Shown: piece after piece, positions 1 through 6,818 of the stretch
Numbering within the stretch: the first letter of the stretch is position 1
How the letters are laid out: every line of letters starts with the position of its first letter
Origin: an uncultured Prevotellaceae bacterium
GTDB taxonomy: Bacteria > Bacteroidota > Bacteroidia > Bacteroidales > Bacteroidaceae
Assembly (NCBI GenBank): GCA_947303695.1
Contig: CAMYYX010000006.1
Span: forward strand, 1 to 27,329
Reading direction: 5' to 3'
Length of the DNA: 27,329 nt
Made by a program: the position numbers and the translations under genes
The notes under the pieces: model-generated
Told to the model about the DNA's origin: nothing
The model's database searches: none
What the model saw: the letters and a program-made list of their open reading frames with translations, nothing else

Positions 1-47
1 GCCTTATGGGCCCCATGAACCCTATATGCCTCATTTTTCCCATAGCT
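1..47. repeat. Degenerate 9-bp tandem array after the GH105 gene
   Basis: From position 3 the sequence reads as consecutive 9-bp units: CTTATGGGC, CCCATGAAC, CCTATATGC, CTCATTTTT, CCCATAGCT. The array begins immediately beyond the stop codon of the minus-strand GH105 gene. The first unit is identical to the first unit of the array at 2020-2055, and the CATTTTTCCCAT junction recurs at 27283-27294. No gene is visible in this edge segment. Function is unknown. Confidence 0.6.
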
Positions 48-52
48 CTTTT

Positions 53-1222
53 TTATTTACTCAATTGATATACTTCACTTCCTGCCAACAGAAAACAGCC
101 CAATCCGAAATCGTCGAAGTCGGGTTCGCTATCGTAGGTGACGGGCTGTGAGTCTTTGGGTTGTTTACCTGTACCTTGTACATAACCGAGGAACCCGTTC
201 TTATGGAGGCATTCCTTGACCATCGCATTCCATGTATTGCTAACAATCGGTAGATAAACCTTACTGTCGAGGATGTTGTGACGGATGCCCCATGCCATAC
301 CGTAGATGAAGAGGGAGGTACCAGTCAGTTCTTTTCCTCCGAAGTTGCTTTCATCGTGCAGGCTTACATTCCAGAAATAGTCTTGTCGCTGACAAGCCTT
401 GAGTGCTTCACTCATCTTGATGAAATCGCTTTTGTACTCCTCCAGATATTCATCGTAGTCGGGGATGTCCATGATGTCCTGCATGGCACGGACCAAAGCA
501 GCATATACCCATCCGTTGCCACGACTCCAGTAGCAGTTCTGCCCATTGGGTTCTTTGTACGGAGGGATGAAGTCCTTGTCACGCCACCAGAGTCCTTCTT
601 CTTTGTTGAACAAGCCTCCAGCCAGTACGTCACGGGTGTAATGGTACATTTTCCAACCATGCTGGGCATAGCGGTTGAAGGCAGGGTCGCCTTCTTTGGA
701 TTTGACCAATGAGAGTTTGGTGAGCACCGGTAACCCCATCTGTATGGCATCGATCCAGGTCCAGTCGCCTACACTTTCACGAGTGCGCAACAGGTTGTCC
801 ATGCATTGCATGGTGGGCATATAGGTCTTTGTCAGCTTATTCAGGTACATAGACAGATAGGACTGGCTACAGCAGTAATCGTCTGCATCACGGGTCTTGA
901 TACCGTTTCGTGGTATCCATTCGTGATAGGTACCCCAGTCTAACATGTATTTACAGTTCTGCTCATATTTCGGTGCGTTAAGCGTACGCTCTATGTCGGT
1001 GAGGGCAACCAACCCTTCGAAATAGACTCCACGGGTCCAGAGGTTGCTGGGGCGTTTCTTATTGACGAAGGTGGGTGCTCCAGCGTCTGGGTGTTTGGTG
1101 ATGAAGTAATCGTTGGCCAATTCCATGGCAGCCAACACCTCTTTCTTCTCCGGTAGTTTGACCTTTTTGGCATACAGACTGACACAGAAGAGGGTAGCGA
1201 TGGATAGTAATAGGATTCTCAT
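53..1222 (-). CDS. Glycoside hydrolase family 105 (unsaturated rhamnogalacturonyl/glucuronyl hydrolase-like)
   Basis: The 389-residue product resembles YteR/YesR-type GH105 enzymes, which use an aspartate to hydrate and release the 4,5-unsaturated uronic acid left at the non-reducing end by polysaccharide lyases. Visible support: a signal peptide (residues 1-18, ending SLYA), the DADDY...SQSYL block near residue 112 (family form HADDHxxGQxYL), WIDAIQMG with the likely catalytic Asp158, and the RGNGW block at 234-238 that lines the active site. Length fits the family (about 350-400). The start lies 5 nt downstream of the cdaA stop, so it is probably cotranscribed with folP-cdaA, an odd position for a polysaccharide-degrading enzyme since no lyase or SusC/D pair is nearby. 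Exact substrate cannot be read from the sequence; GH88 is a less likely alternative. Confidence 0.88.
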   Translation of the reverse strand: MRILLLSIATLFCVSLYAKKVKLPEKKEVLAAMELANDYFITKHPDAGAPTFVNKKRPSNLWTRGVYFEGLVALTDIERTLNAPKYEQNCKYMLDWGTYHEWIPRNGIKTRDADDYCCSQSYLSMYLNKLTKTYMPTMQCMDNLLRTRESVGDWTWIDAIQMGLPVLTKLSLVKSKEGDPAFNRYAQHGWKMYHYTRDVLAGGLFNKEEGLWWRDKDFIPPYKEPNGQNCYWSRGNGWVYAALVRAMQDIMDIPDYDEYLEEYKSDFIKMSEALKACQRQDYFWNVSLHDESNFGGKELTGTSLFIYGMAWGIRHNILDSKVYLPIVSNTWNAMVKECLHKNGFLGYVQGTGKQPKDSQPVTYDSEPDFDDFGLGCFLLAGSEVYQLSK

Positions 1223-1227
1223 GGTGA

Positions 1228-1992
1228 TTAAATGAATTCTGCGATTTGACTTTCAAGGTATTCGTTCATCACACGTAGCTTCAACTCTCCCTTACGGGCA
1301 ATCGAGATAGCTCCGTTCTCTTCGGACACCACGATGGCCAAGGCATCGCTCTGTTGCGAGATGCCTAATGCGGCACGATGGCGCAGACCCAGTTCTTTCG
1401 GGATATTCATGTCGTGGGATACGGGTAGGATACATCCTGCTGCCTCTATCCTGTTGTGACGGATGATCATGGCTCCATCGTGAAGGGGACTGTTCTTGAA
1501 GAAGATGTTCTGAATGAGTTGGCTACTGATGAGGGCATCGAGTTTCTCGCCCGATTTGACAATATCGGTCAGGGACATCGTCTTCTCGATGATAATCAGG
1601 GCACCGACCTTGTTCTTGCTCATCTGTTCACAGGCCCAGACAATCTTCATGACGGATGGGTTTTCTTCCTCGGCCTTGTCTTTCTTGCGTCGGAACATGC
1701 GGAAGAAGAATCCGAGTTTTCGCTGTGAACCGATGGTGAGGAAGAAACGGCGGATCTCTTCTTGAAACAGGATGATAAGAGCCAGTACACCGACACTGAC
1801 CAACTTGTCGAAGATGGAACCAAGCAGGCGCATGTCGAATACCTGGGACACAAGCATCCAGATGACGATAAAGATGAGGATGCCGTAGAATACGTTGAGT
1901 GAGCCGGAGTCTTTCATCAGCCTGTACACATAGTACAGGAGAAAGGCGACGCACACAATATCGATGATGTCTTTGATGCCAAATTCTAACAT
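1228..1992 (-). CDS. cdaA: Diadenylate cyclase CdaA (DacA), membrane-anchored
   Basis: Makes cyclic di-AMP from two ATP. The 254-residue protein has the CdaA layout: three predicted membrane helices in the first 90 residues (about 10-27, 35-52 and 62-80), a basic linker (RRKKDK near 101-106), then the DAC catalytic domain. Both signature motifs are present: DGA at 172-174 within PLHDGAMII, and RHR at 204-206 within GLRHRAALG, followed by the SEENGAIS strand. The start is the only ATG before the first helix. It follows folP by about 20 nt on the same strand; folP-cdaA adjacency is a recurrent arrangement in Bacteroidales as far as I recall. No CdaR-like regulator or c-di-AMP phosphodiesterase is in the window. 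Confidence 0.95.
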   Translation of the reverse strand: MLEFGIKDIIDIVCVAFLLYYVYRLMKDSGSLNVFYGILIFIVIWMLVSQVFDMRLLGSIFDKLVSVGVLALIILFQEEIRRFFLTIGSQRKLGFFFRMFRRKKDKAEEENPSVMKIVWACEQMSKNKVGALIIIEKTMSLTDIVKSGEKLDALISSQLIQNIFFKNSPLHDGAMIIRHNRIEAAGCILPVSHDMNIPKELGLRHRAALGISQQSDALAIVVSEENGAISIARKGELKLRVMNEYLESQIAEFI

Positions 1993-2010
1993 TGTTTCTG
2001 AGTTTTTTGA

Positions 2011-2871
2011 TTATTGGGGCTTATGGGCCTCATTAGCCCCATTAGCCTCATGGGCCTTATTCAAAATCTTGAGGGTTTCCATTGCTTCTTTCACTTCGTG
2101 AACACGGAGGATGTTGGCTCCTTTCTCAAGTGAAACGGTATGGAGAACGGTGGTACCGTTGAGGGTCGCATCGGGGGTAGTGCCAAGCAATTTATAAATC
2201 ATGCTCTTGTGGGAAACCCCTACCAGGATAGGCAATTCGAGGATACGGAGGTTTTCCATGTTGTTCAGCAACTCGTAGTTCTCGTCGAGGGTCTTATTGA
2301 ACCCGAATCCAGGGTCGAGGATGATGTCTTTCGCACCACGATCTCTCAACTGCTGCACCTTATCTGAGAAAAACAACAGGGCTTGCTGAGTGATGTCGAT
2401 CGAGGAGTTGCGAACTTCGTTGAAAGTAAGGATGTATGGAATGCCATACTTCGCCACGATGTCAAACATCTCGTCACATCCTCCTGATATGTCGTTGATG
2501 ATATGCACCCCGTAGGTGTTGATGCACCATTCTGCGATGTCGGAACGGAAGGTGTCAACCGAGAGGATGCAGTCGGGGAAGGAGCGGTGGATGATGTCCA
2601 GGGCGAGTGTCAAACGCTGGCGTTCTGATGATGCACTGACGGGCTCACTGCCGGGACGTGTGGAACAGGCTCCTACATCTATCATCATGGCTCCCTCAGA
2701 CAACATCTTACCCACATGGGCAATGATGACGTCGTCCAATGAGGAAGAGTCGGGAGAGATGGAGGTGTAGAAGGAATCAGGGGTGATGTTGAGGATACCC
2801 ATGACACAGGGAGACGAGAGATCCAACAATCTTCCTCCTACATTGATTGTATATGCTATAGCACGGTTCAT
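2011..2871 (-). CDS. folP: Dihydropteroate synthase
   Basis: Condenses 6-hydroxymethyl-dihydropterin pyrophosphate with p-aminobenzoate in folate synthesis; target of sulfonamides. Family blocks seen in the 286-residue protein: MGILNITPDSF (24-34), DVGACSTRPGS, SVDTFR, NDISGG, LDPGFGFNKT and GVSHKSM. Two departures from the usual form: the pterin-contacting LMHMRG/Q loop reads ILTFNEV, and the SRK motif reads SHK with the lysine kept. The start at 2871 was chosen because the -7 box TAACTTTGC lies 17 nt upstream; the reading frame stays open further upstream, but only with a TTG start and a low-complexity repeat-derived tail. The last 12 or so residues (AHE-ANG-ANE-AHK) are translated from a 9-bp tandem array. 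First gene of folP-cdaA-GH105. Confidence 0.93.
   Translation of the reverse strand: MNRAIAYTINVGGRLLDLSSPCVMGILNITPDSFYTSISPDSSSLDDVIIAHVGKMLSEGAMMIDVGACSTRPGSEPVSASSERQRLTLALDIIHRSFPDCILSVDTFRSDIAEWCINTYGVHIINDISGGCDEMFDIVAKYGIPYILTFNEVRNSSIDITQQALLFFSDKVQQLRDRGAKDIILDPGFGFNKTLDENYELLNNMENLRILELPILVGVSHKSMIYKLLGTTPDATLNGTTVLHTVSLEKGANILRVHEVKEAMETLKILNKAHEANGANEAHKPQ
2020..2055. repeat. 9-bp tandem array (4 units) inside the folP 3' end
   Basis: Four in-register 9-bp units on the plus strand: CTTATGGGC, CTCATTAGC, CCCATTAGC, CTCATGGGC. On the minus strand they encode the FolP tail AHE-ANG-ANE-AHK. The first unit is identical to the first unit of the array at 3-11. Confidence 0.75.
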
Positions 2872-2887
2872 TCGCTTCACTTTTGCT

Positions 2888-2896
2888 GCAAAGTTA
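2888..2896 (-). promoter_or_regulatory. folP-cdaA promoter, -7 box
   Basis: TAACTTTGC on the minus strand is a perfect match to the Bacteroidota TAnnTTTGC box. The expected transcription start lies only about 10 nt before the chosen folP ATG, giving a very short leader. No TTTG -33 element is seen 19-20 bp upstream; that space is filled by ATGTAAAAATGAA repeats. Confidence 0.65.
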
Positions 2897-2903
2897 AGGA
2901 AAA

Positions 2904-2944
2904 ATGTAAAAATGAAAAAATTATATAATGTAAAAATGAAAAAA
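2904..2944. repeat. Direct repeat ATGTAAAAATGAAAAAA x2
   Basis: Exact 17-bp copies at 2904-2920 and 2928-2944 (period 24 bp), between the divergent folP and murF promoters. Related copies occur on the other strand at 6777-6818 between two B12-operon genes. Confidence 0.7.
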
Positions 2945-2945
2945 A

Positions 2946-2973
2946 CCGCCAACCGCTAACCGTTAATCGCTAA
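2946..2973 (+). repeat. 4 x 7-bp tandem array upstream of murF
   Basis: Four consecutive heptamers: CCGCCAA, CCGCTAA, CCGTTAA, TCGCTAA. The array ends 8 bp before the murF -7 box and occupies the place of a -33 element. Confidence 0.7.
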
Positions 2974-2981
2974 ACTTTTAT

Positions 2982-2990
2982 TATCTTTGC
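2982..2990 (+). promoter_or_regulatory. murF promoter, -7 box
   Basis: TATCTTTGC, a perfect TAnnTTTGC match, 40 nt upstream of the murF ATG. There is no TTTG at the usual 19-20 bp distance; a 4 x 7-bp array lies there instead. Confidence 0.75.
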
Positions 2991-3030
2991 ATCGTTTTAC
3001 TGACTTTGACCAATTAAAACAGTTGATTGT

Positions 3031-4314
3031 ATGATAGCAATTGAAGAACTATATACTTTATTCCTCCAACATCCTCAGGTGACGACAGACAGTCGCGATT
3101 GTCCTGCTGGTTCTCTGTTTTTTGCCTTGAAGGGGGAGAGCTTTGATGGAAATGCCTATGCAAAACAAGCACTTGACAGCGGGTGTAGCTATGCCGTCGT
3201 AGATAATCCGGATGTTGCAGATCCTATAGATAAACGTTATCTGCTGGTTGATGATGTGCTGACGACCCTCCAACAACTGGCCAACCATCATCGCCGTCAA
3301 CTGGGTACCACCATCATCGGAGTGACAGGAACAAACGGAAAGACGACCACTAAAGAACTGATTTCTGCTGTGCTTTCCAAGAAATATAACGTGTTGTACA
3401 CTCAGGGCAACTTCAATAACCACATCGGGGTGCCAAAGACGTTGTTGAGGCTCACACGTCAACATGAGATGGCGGTCATCGAAATGGGGGCGAACCACCC
3501 TGGAGAAATCAAGACCTTGGTGAATATTGTAGAACCGAATTACGGAATCATCACCAACGTTGGAAAAGCTCATCTGCTGGGATTCGGTTCGTTTGAGGGT
3601 GTCATCAAGACGAAAGGTGAACTGTACGACTTCTTGCGTGAGCACGACGGTACCGTCTTCATCAACGAAAACAACCCTCATTTGATGGGCATCGCTGATG
3701 GTTTGCAATTGGTGCTATACGGCAATAACGGCGAACTGATTGATTGTTCTCCTTACTTGCATCTCAGTGTGAAAGGGATGGATGTGCAGACAAACCTCAT
3801 CGGAGCATATAATCTGGATAATGCATTGGCTGCTGCTTGTATCGGTCAGTTCTTTGAGGTGTCGGATGAGGACATCTGTGCTGCGCTTAATGAATACACC
3901 CCGACCAATAATCGTTCGCAATTGGTCAAGACGGGCAAGAATACACTGATTGTGGATGCTTATAATGCCAATCCTACCAGCATGAAAGCCGCACTCGACA
4001 ACTTCCATCGGATGAACATGCCTAACAAGATGATCATCATCGGTGACATGAGGGAACTGGGTGAGGCCAGTCATGAGGAACATGTCAAGATACTACAGCT
4101 CGTGTATAAGTATTCGTTCCCATTGGTATGGCTTGTGGGTGAGGAAATGCGAGGGGCTACGACTGATATGCCGGACTATTCTTCGTCGTTCATCTTCTTT
4201 GCTGATGTCGAGGAAGTGAAGATGGCATTGGAAAAGATCGGTATCAAGGACCGTACCATCCTTATCAAGGGATCGAATTCGATGAAACTATACACGTTAG
4301 TTGACTGCTTGTAA
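3031..4314 (+). CDS. murF: UDP-MurNAc-tripeptide--D-alanyl-D-alanine ligase MurF
   Basis: Cytoplasmic ATP-dependent ligase that adds D-Ala-D-Ala to the UDP-MurNAc-tripeptide in peptidoglycan synthesis. The 427-residue length is typical. Visible: an N-terminal Mur ligase domain with the VTTDSR block near 18-22, the central P-loop GVTGTNGKTT (97-106), the EMGANHPGEI motif, NVGKAHL, the C-terminal DAYNANPTSM block, and GDMRELG. It stands alone between its own promoter and the tRNA-Leu promoter, away from the main mra/mur cluster, as is common in Bacteroidales. No clear terminator follows the stop; the A/T-rich 4315-4367 shows nothing recognisable. Confidence 0.96.
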   Translation: MIAIEELYTLFLQHPQVTTDSRDCPAGSLFFALKGESFDGNAYAKQALDSGCSYAVVDNPDVADPIDKRYLLVDDVLTTLQQLANHHRRQLGTTIIGVTGTNGKTTTKELISAVLSKKYNVLYTQGNFNNHIGVPKTLLRLTRQHEMAVIEMGANHPGEIKTLVNIVEPNYGIITNVGKAHLLGFGSFEGVIKTKGELYDFLREHDGTVFINENNPHLMGIADGLQLVLYGNNGELIDCSPYLHLSVKGMDVQTNLIGAYNLDNALAAACIGQFFEVSDEDICAALNEYTPTNNRSQLVKTGKNTLIVDAYNANPTSMKAALDNFHRMNMPNKMIIIGDMRELGEASHEEHVKILQLVYKYSFPLVWLVGEEMRGATTDMPDYSSSFIFFADVEEVKMALEKIGIKDRTILIKGSNSMKLYTLVDCL

Positions 4315-4367
4315 ATTAAAAAATGCATGAAATAAAGGGTCAAAAAAAATAAAAATTGAAGAAAAAT

Positions 4368-4396
4368 AGTAAATTGTAAATAGTTAAATGGTAAAT
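4368..4396 (+). repeat. Heptamer array upstream of tRNA-Leu promoter
   Basis: Four units AGTAAAT, TGTAAAT, AGTTAAAT (8 bp), GGTAAAT, ending 6 bp before the -7 box at 4403. Same position and unit number as the arrays before murF and corA. Confidence 0.65.
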
Positions 4397-4402
4397 TTTT
4401 CT

Positions 4403-4411
4403 TACCTTTGC
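4403..4411 (+). promoter_or_regulatory. tRNA-Leu promoter, -7 box
   Basis: TACCTTTGC matches TAnnTTTGC. It lies 44 nt upstream of the first tRNA base, so the tRNA has its own promoter and is probably not read from murF alone. Confidence 0.75.
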
Positions 4412-4417
4412 AGCCGC

Positions 4418-4453
4418 AATAGTAAATAGTCAATAGTAAAATGGTAAATGAAT
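4418..4453 (+). repeat. AATAGTA heptamer array in the tRNA-Leu leader
   Basis: Units AATAGTA, AATAGTC, AATAGTA, AAATGGTA, AATGAAT fill the space between the promoter and the tRNA. The same word family recurs at 25616-25665 upstream of the EFR1 gene. Confidence 0.6.
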
Positions 4454-4455
4454 AG

Positions 4456-4540
4456 GCGCTTGTGGTGAAATTGGTAGACACGCCAGACTTAGGATCTGGT
4501 GCTTCACGGCGTGTAGGTTCGAGTCCTATCAGGCGCACCA
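4456..4540 (+). tRNA. tRNA-Leu (anticodon UAG)
   Basis: An 85-nt class II tRNA. Acceptor 5' GCGCTTG pairs with 3' CAGGCGC; the anticodon stem CCAGA/TCTGG encloses the loop CTTAGGA with anticodon TAG, reading CUN leucine codons. A long variable arm precedes the T arm (GTAGG, TTCGAGT, CCTAT). The 3' CCA is encoded. Confidence 0.96.
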
Positions 4541-4543
4541 AAG

Positions 4544-4569
4544 AAACGGGTATTTTGCCCGTTTTTTTT
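4544..4569 (+). terminator. Intrinsic terminator of tRNA-Leu
   Basis: Perfect 7-bp stem AAACGGG/CCCGTTT with a 7-nt loop followed by a T run, directly after the tRNA 3' end. Confidence 0.88.
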
Positions 4570-4619
4570 GTCTATTGATCTTCTTTCCTTCTTTGGTGGC
4601 TGAACATAGTCGAATCTTG

Positions 4620-4663
4620 CCCCTTGCTACCCCCTTGCTACCCCCTTGCTACCCCCTTGCTAC
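4620..4663. repeat. 11-bp tandem repeat, 4 perfect units
   Basis: CCCCTTGCTAC is repeated four times without mismatch in the convergent intergenic region between tRNA-Leu and the B12 operon. A partial unit (CTTGCC) precedes it. Apart from this array and the two terminators I see nothing in 4541-4841. Confidence 0.93.
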
Positions 4664-4773
4664 GATTTTTGGGAACAGGCAAAAATTATGTAGGCAGAAC
4701 GAATGTATTGCTGTTGCTGTTATGGCCACAAAGCAATTGTTGTTTGGACTGTCGGTTATTTTTCTTCATTTAT

Positions 4774-4809
4774 ATAATAAAAACAAGACGCCTCAACGAG
4801 ACGCCTTGT
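4774..4809 (-). terminator. Terminator of the B12 uptake operon
   Basis: On the minus strand a 12-bp stem (ACAAGGCGTCTC pairing with GAGGCGTCTTGT, two G-U pairs, 3-nt loop) is followed by TTTTTATT. The two non-Watson-Crick positions are wobble pairs only in the minus-strand RNA, which fixes the direction. Confidence 0.85.
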
Positions 4810-4841
4810 AAAGTCAGGAATCAATCTTTGATTGAAAGATG

Positions 4842-5606
4842 TTATTTCTTTATAACGACCTCAACATCGTCGATACAGATATAAGCTGGTGTAGTGAGAC
4901 CCCAGTTGTTCGTCTTTGAACCTTCGAAGGCGAATGAGAGGCTTGAAATGTTCTTGAAGGCATCAACATTGCTCAGGTCGCAGTACTTCCATTCCTTTAC
5001 ATAGTCGCCATCCTTTGCCAAATCAATTTCATAACGAGCACCGCCATTTAATCCGTTAGATGGTGTAGGATAGAGGACACACTTGAAAAAGTCTTCTGCC
5101 TCAAATTTGCCTGGTGACATGCCATCACCATTCAGGATAGCATCCACAACCCATGCGGTGTTAGTGTACCAGAAACCTTTAATGGTGACAGGTGTTTCGA
5201 AATCAAGGCTCTCGCCATAGGTCTGAACGATACAGTAGTTGTTGCCACCATGAGCTTTACCAACGGTGCTGTTATACTGGTCAGGAGTGAGCGTCTCATA
5301 GGTAGTCTGAGTGCGGCTTGAAACAGCAAAACCTGACCAGCTGCTCCATGCAGGGGTGTAGTTGACGGGGAATGCAATACCTGCCTCTTCGTATTGGCAA
5401 GCGTAACCCGTTGAACCCCAGTTGTCGAATGGAGTACCTTCAGTGTTACCAATCCAGAAACCATCTGCATTGAGTGTGGCGTTCTCGAAACCAATGACGA
5501 TTTTTCCGTCATCAGGATTAGGAACAGGAACATCTTCATTGCTACATGAGACGAATGCAGCTCCACATGTGATGGCTGCGAGCATGAAATACTTGTTTGT
5601 CTTCAT
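4842..5606 (-). CDS. DUF4465-type surface lipoprotein of the B12 operon
   Basis: A 254-residue lipoprotein with a type II signal peptide (lipobox FVSC, Cys21) and an acidic stretch SNEDVPVPNPDD after the cysteine that fits outer-membrane surface export in Bacteroidota. The body resembles DUF4465 proteins: a beta-sandwich-like sequence with FEN, GFWIGNTEGTPFDNWG and the closing CIDDVEVVI strand. Last gene of the riboswitch-led operon, 33 nt after the previous stop and just before a terminator. By position it may be a cobalamin-binding accessory lipoprotein comparable to the BtuH proteins described in Bacteroides; this is inference from context, not from a diagnostic motif. Confidence 0.82.
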   Translation of the reverse strand: MKTNKYFMLAAITCGAAFVSCSNEDVPVPNPDDGKIVIGFENATLNADGFWIGNTEGTPFDNWGSTGYACQYEEAGIAFPVNYTPAWSSWSGFAVSSRTQTTYETLTPDQYNSTVGKAHGGNNYCIVQTYGESLDFETPVTIKGFWYTNTAWVVDAILNGDGMSPGKFEAEDFFKCVLYPTPSNGLNGGARYEIDLAKDGDYVKEWKYCDLSNVDAFKNISSLSFAFEGSKTNNWGLTTPAYICIDDVEVVIKK

Positions 5607-5639
5607 AATGCTTTAGTTTTTAATTGTGAATAAATAAAA

Positions 5640-6809
5640 TTAATGAATAAAAAATTTCTTTCCATTCTGTATGTATAGTCCTTTTCTCAATTGGATATTT
5701 CCCTTTTTGCTATTTACATTTATCTTACGTCCCTGAAGGTCATAGATGATGCCGTCGGATGTCTCGTTCCTTACGGTCTTGATGGCTGAGATGGCATTGT
5801 AAATAGCGTCCAACGAAGCCTGGAGATGCAGGTCTTCCGCTCCTTGTACCTCTGTAGAAGTTTCGCCCCACCACTCTGGCTGAGGGCATTTCTGGTTCAG
5901 ACCCGTATAGACCCTGACGAAGTCGATGAAGTCGAGGTCAACAGGCTGACGTTGTTCGTCTACCGCCCACCCGATATCGATGCCGCATCCTTCGTAGTTA
6001 TACGATGTTGCGTCAGCATTGTCCGTGTAATTGGGCAGATTGTCAGCATAACCATAACGGAAACCTATCAGTACATAATAATATGGGCTCCATCCTTGAT
6101 CGACCTTGTCTGAGAGGTTCCACATGTTGTCGGGCAGACGAGTGCCATGGAACGTGAGTTCGTCGGGCAACCACGCAGGGTAATACTCTTGTGTGTGGTA
6201 GTGGTTGCGGTCAATCGTGCCGCTTCCTCCTTGATTGTCTGTCCAAGGAATGTCGCCCATGGGGTTGCGATGATAGGTCACTTCGTAGTCATAAACCACC
6301 TTTCCTACACTGTCCACATCGCAACTTCCACTGATTTCGTACCACTTGTCGTCGGGCAGTCCGTTCCCGTTCTCATCCTTCGATACCATCACGATGCCTG
6401 CCTCGTTCATGCCACCGAACACCAGATTGCGCTGCTCTTGATAGGCATTGCCCCATACAGCAAAATCGCGTTGTCCGGGGATGTTGGCAATGGAGTGGTC
6501 GAAGTGGAAGGTGATGTAACCTCCCCATCCTCCAAGTGCTACCAGATTTCGTTCGTTATTGGCTAACAGTTCCGTACATTTCCGAACCATGTCTTGCTCG
6601 GTGTCTCCTTCTTCGTATTCCGGCACATCGTTTACAAACTGTCCCGGAGCTGGACGATATTCATCTACCGCCAGAATATACTTGCTTGGTATTTCCACAT
6701 CGGTCAACCGTTGTGCCTGCATCAGCATTGGCGTTATCAGCATTGACCCTATGAATCCTATGATCCTTAATTTTCCCATTATTTCATTTTTACATTTTAT
6801 ATTATTCAT
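5640..6809 (-). CDS. Secreted protein of the B12 uptake operon with C-terminal sorting-like tail
   Basis: About 389 residues, no assigned enzyme activity. A signal peptide is present (hydrophobic core IIGFIGSMLITPMLMQA, cut near AQA/Q). The middle carries blocks I associate with surface proteins of Bacteroidales B12 loci: ALGGWGGYITFHFDHSI, DFAVWGNAY, GIVMVS and NGNGLPDDKWYE (a DxNxNGxPDD calcium-like loop). The last 40 residues have YDLQGRKI...RKGLYIQNGKKF, a tail common on secreted Prevotella/Bacteroides proteins and resembling type IX secretion sorting domains. It begins 2 nt after the beta-propeller stop; an alternative ATG at 6779 (MGKLRII) gives a tighter signal peptide. Unlike its neighbours it has no lipobox. 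Role in B12 capture is inferred from operon membership. Confidence 0.8.
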   Translation of the reverse strand: MNNIKCKNEIMGKLRIIGFIGSMLITPMLMQAQRLTDVEIPSKYILAVDEYRPAPGQFVNDVPEYEEGDTEQDMVRKCTELLANNERNLVALGGWGGYITFHFDHSIANIPGQRDFAVWGNAYQEQRNLVFGGMNEAGIVMVSKDENGNGLPDDKWYEISGSCDVDSVGKVVYDYEVTYHRNPMGDIPWTDNQGGSGTIDRNHYHTQEYYPAWLPDELTFHGTRLPDNMWNLSDKVDQGWSPYYYVLIGFRYGYADNLPNYTDNADATSYNYEGCGIDIGWAVDEQRQPVDLDFIDFVRVYTGLNQKCPQPEWWGETSTEVQGAEDLHLQASLDAIYNAISAIKTVRNETSDGIIYDLQGRKINVNSKKGNIQLRKGLYIQNGKKFFIH

Positions 6810-6818
6810 TTTTACTTT
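6777..6818 (-). repeat. GTAAAAATGAA direct repeat at a gene start
   Basis: On the minus strand the words AAGTAAAAATGAATAAT and ATGTAAAAATGAAATAATG follow each other across the gene junction. They supply both candidate start codons of the downstream gene and match the pair at 2904-2944. Confidence 0.5.

Noticed and set aside
278..712. 144-codon frame opposite the GH105 gene
   Set aside because: Antisense shadow: the minus-strand GH105 motifs fully explain this region and no promoter serves the plus frame. Similar antisense frames opposite murF, cdaA and rel were rejected for the same reason.
2872..2952. 27-residue N-terminal extension of FolP
   Set aside because: Needs a TTG start, is encoded by ATGTAAAAATGAA repeats, and lies upstream of the likely transcription start.
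4620..4663. Tandem repeats as a CRISPR array
   Set aside because: Units are 7, 9 or 11 bp with no spacers, and no cas genes are present anywhere in the window.
4575..4811. Open frames of 78-86 codons spanning the 11-bp repeat between tRNA-Leu and the B12 operon
   Set aside because: They are open only because the repeat lacks stops; composition is repeat-derived (LATPLLPPCYP), they cross the operon terminator, and no promoter or known domain is visible.
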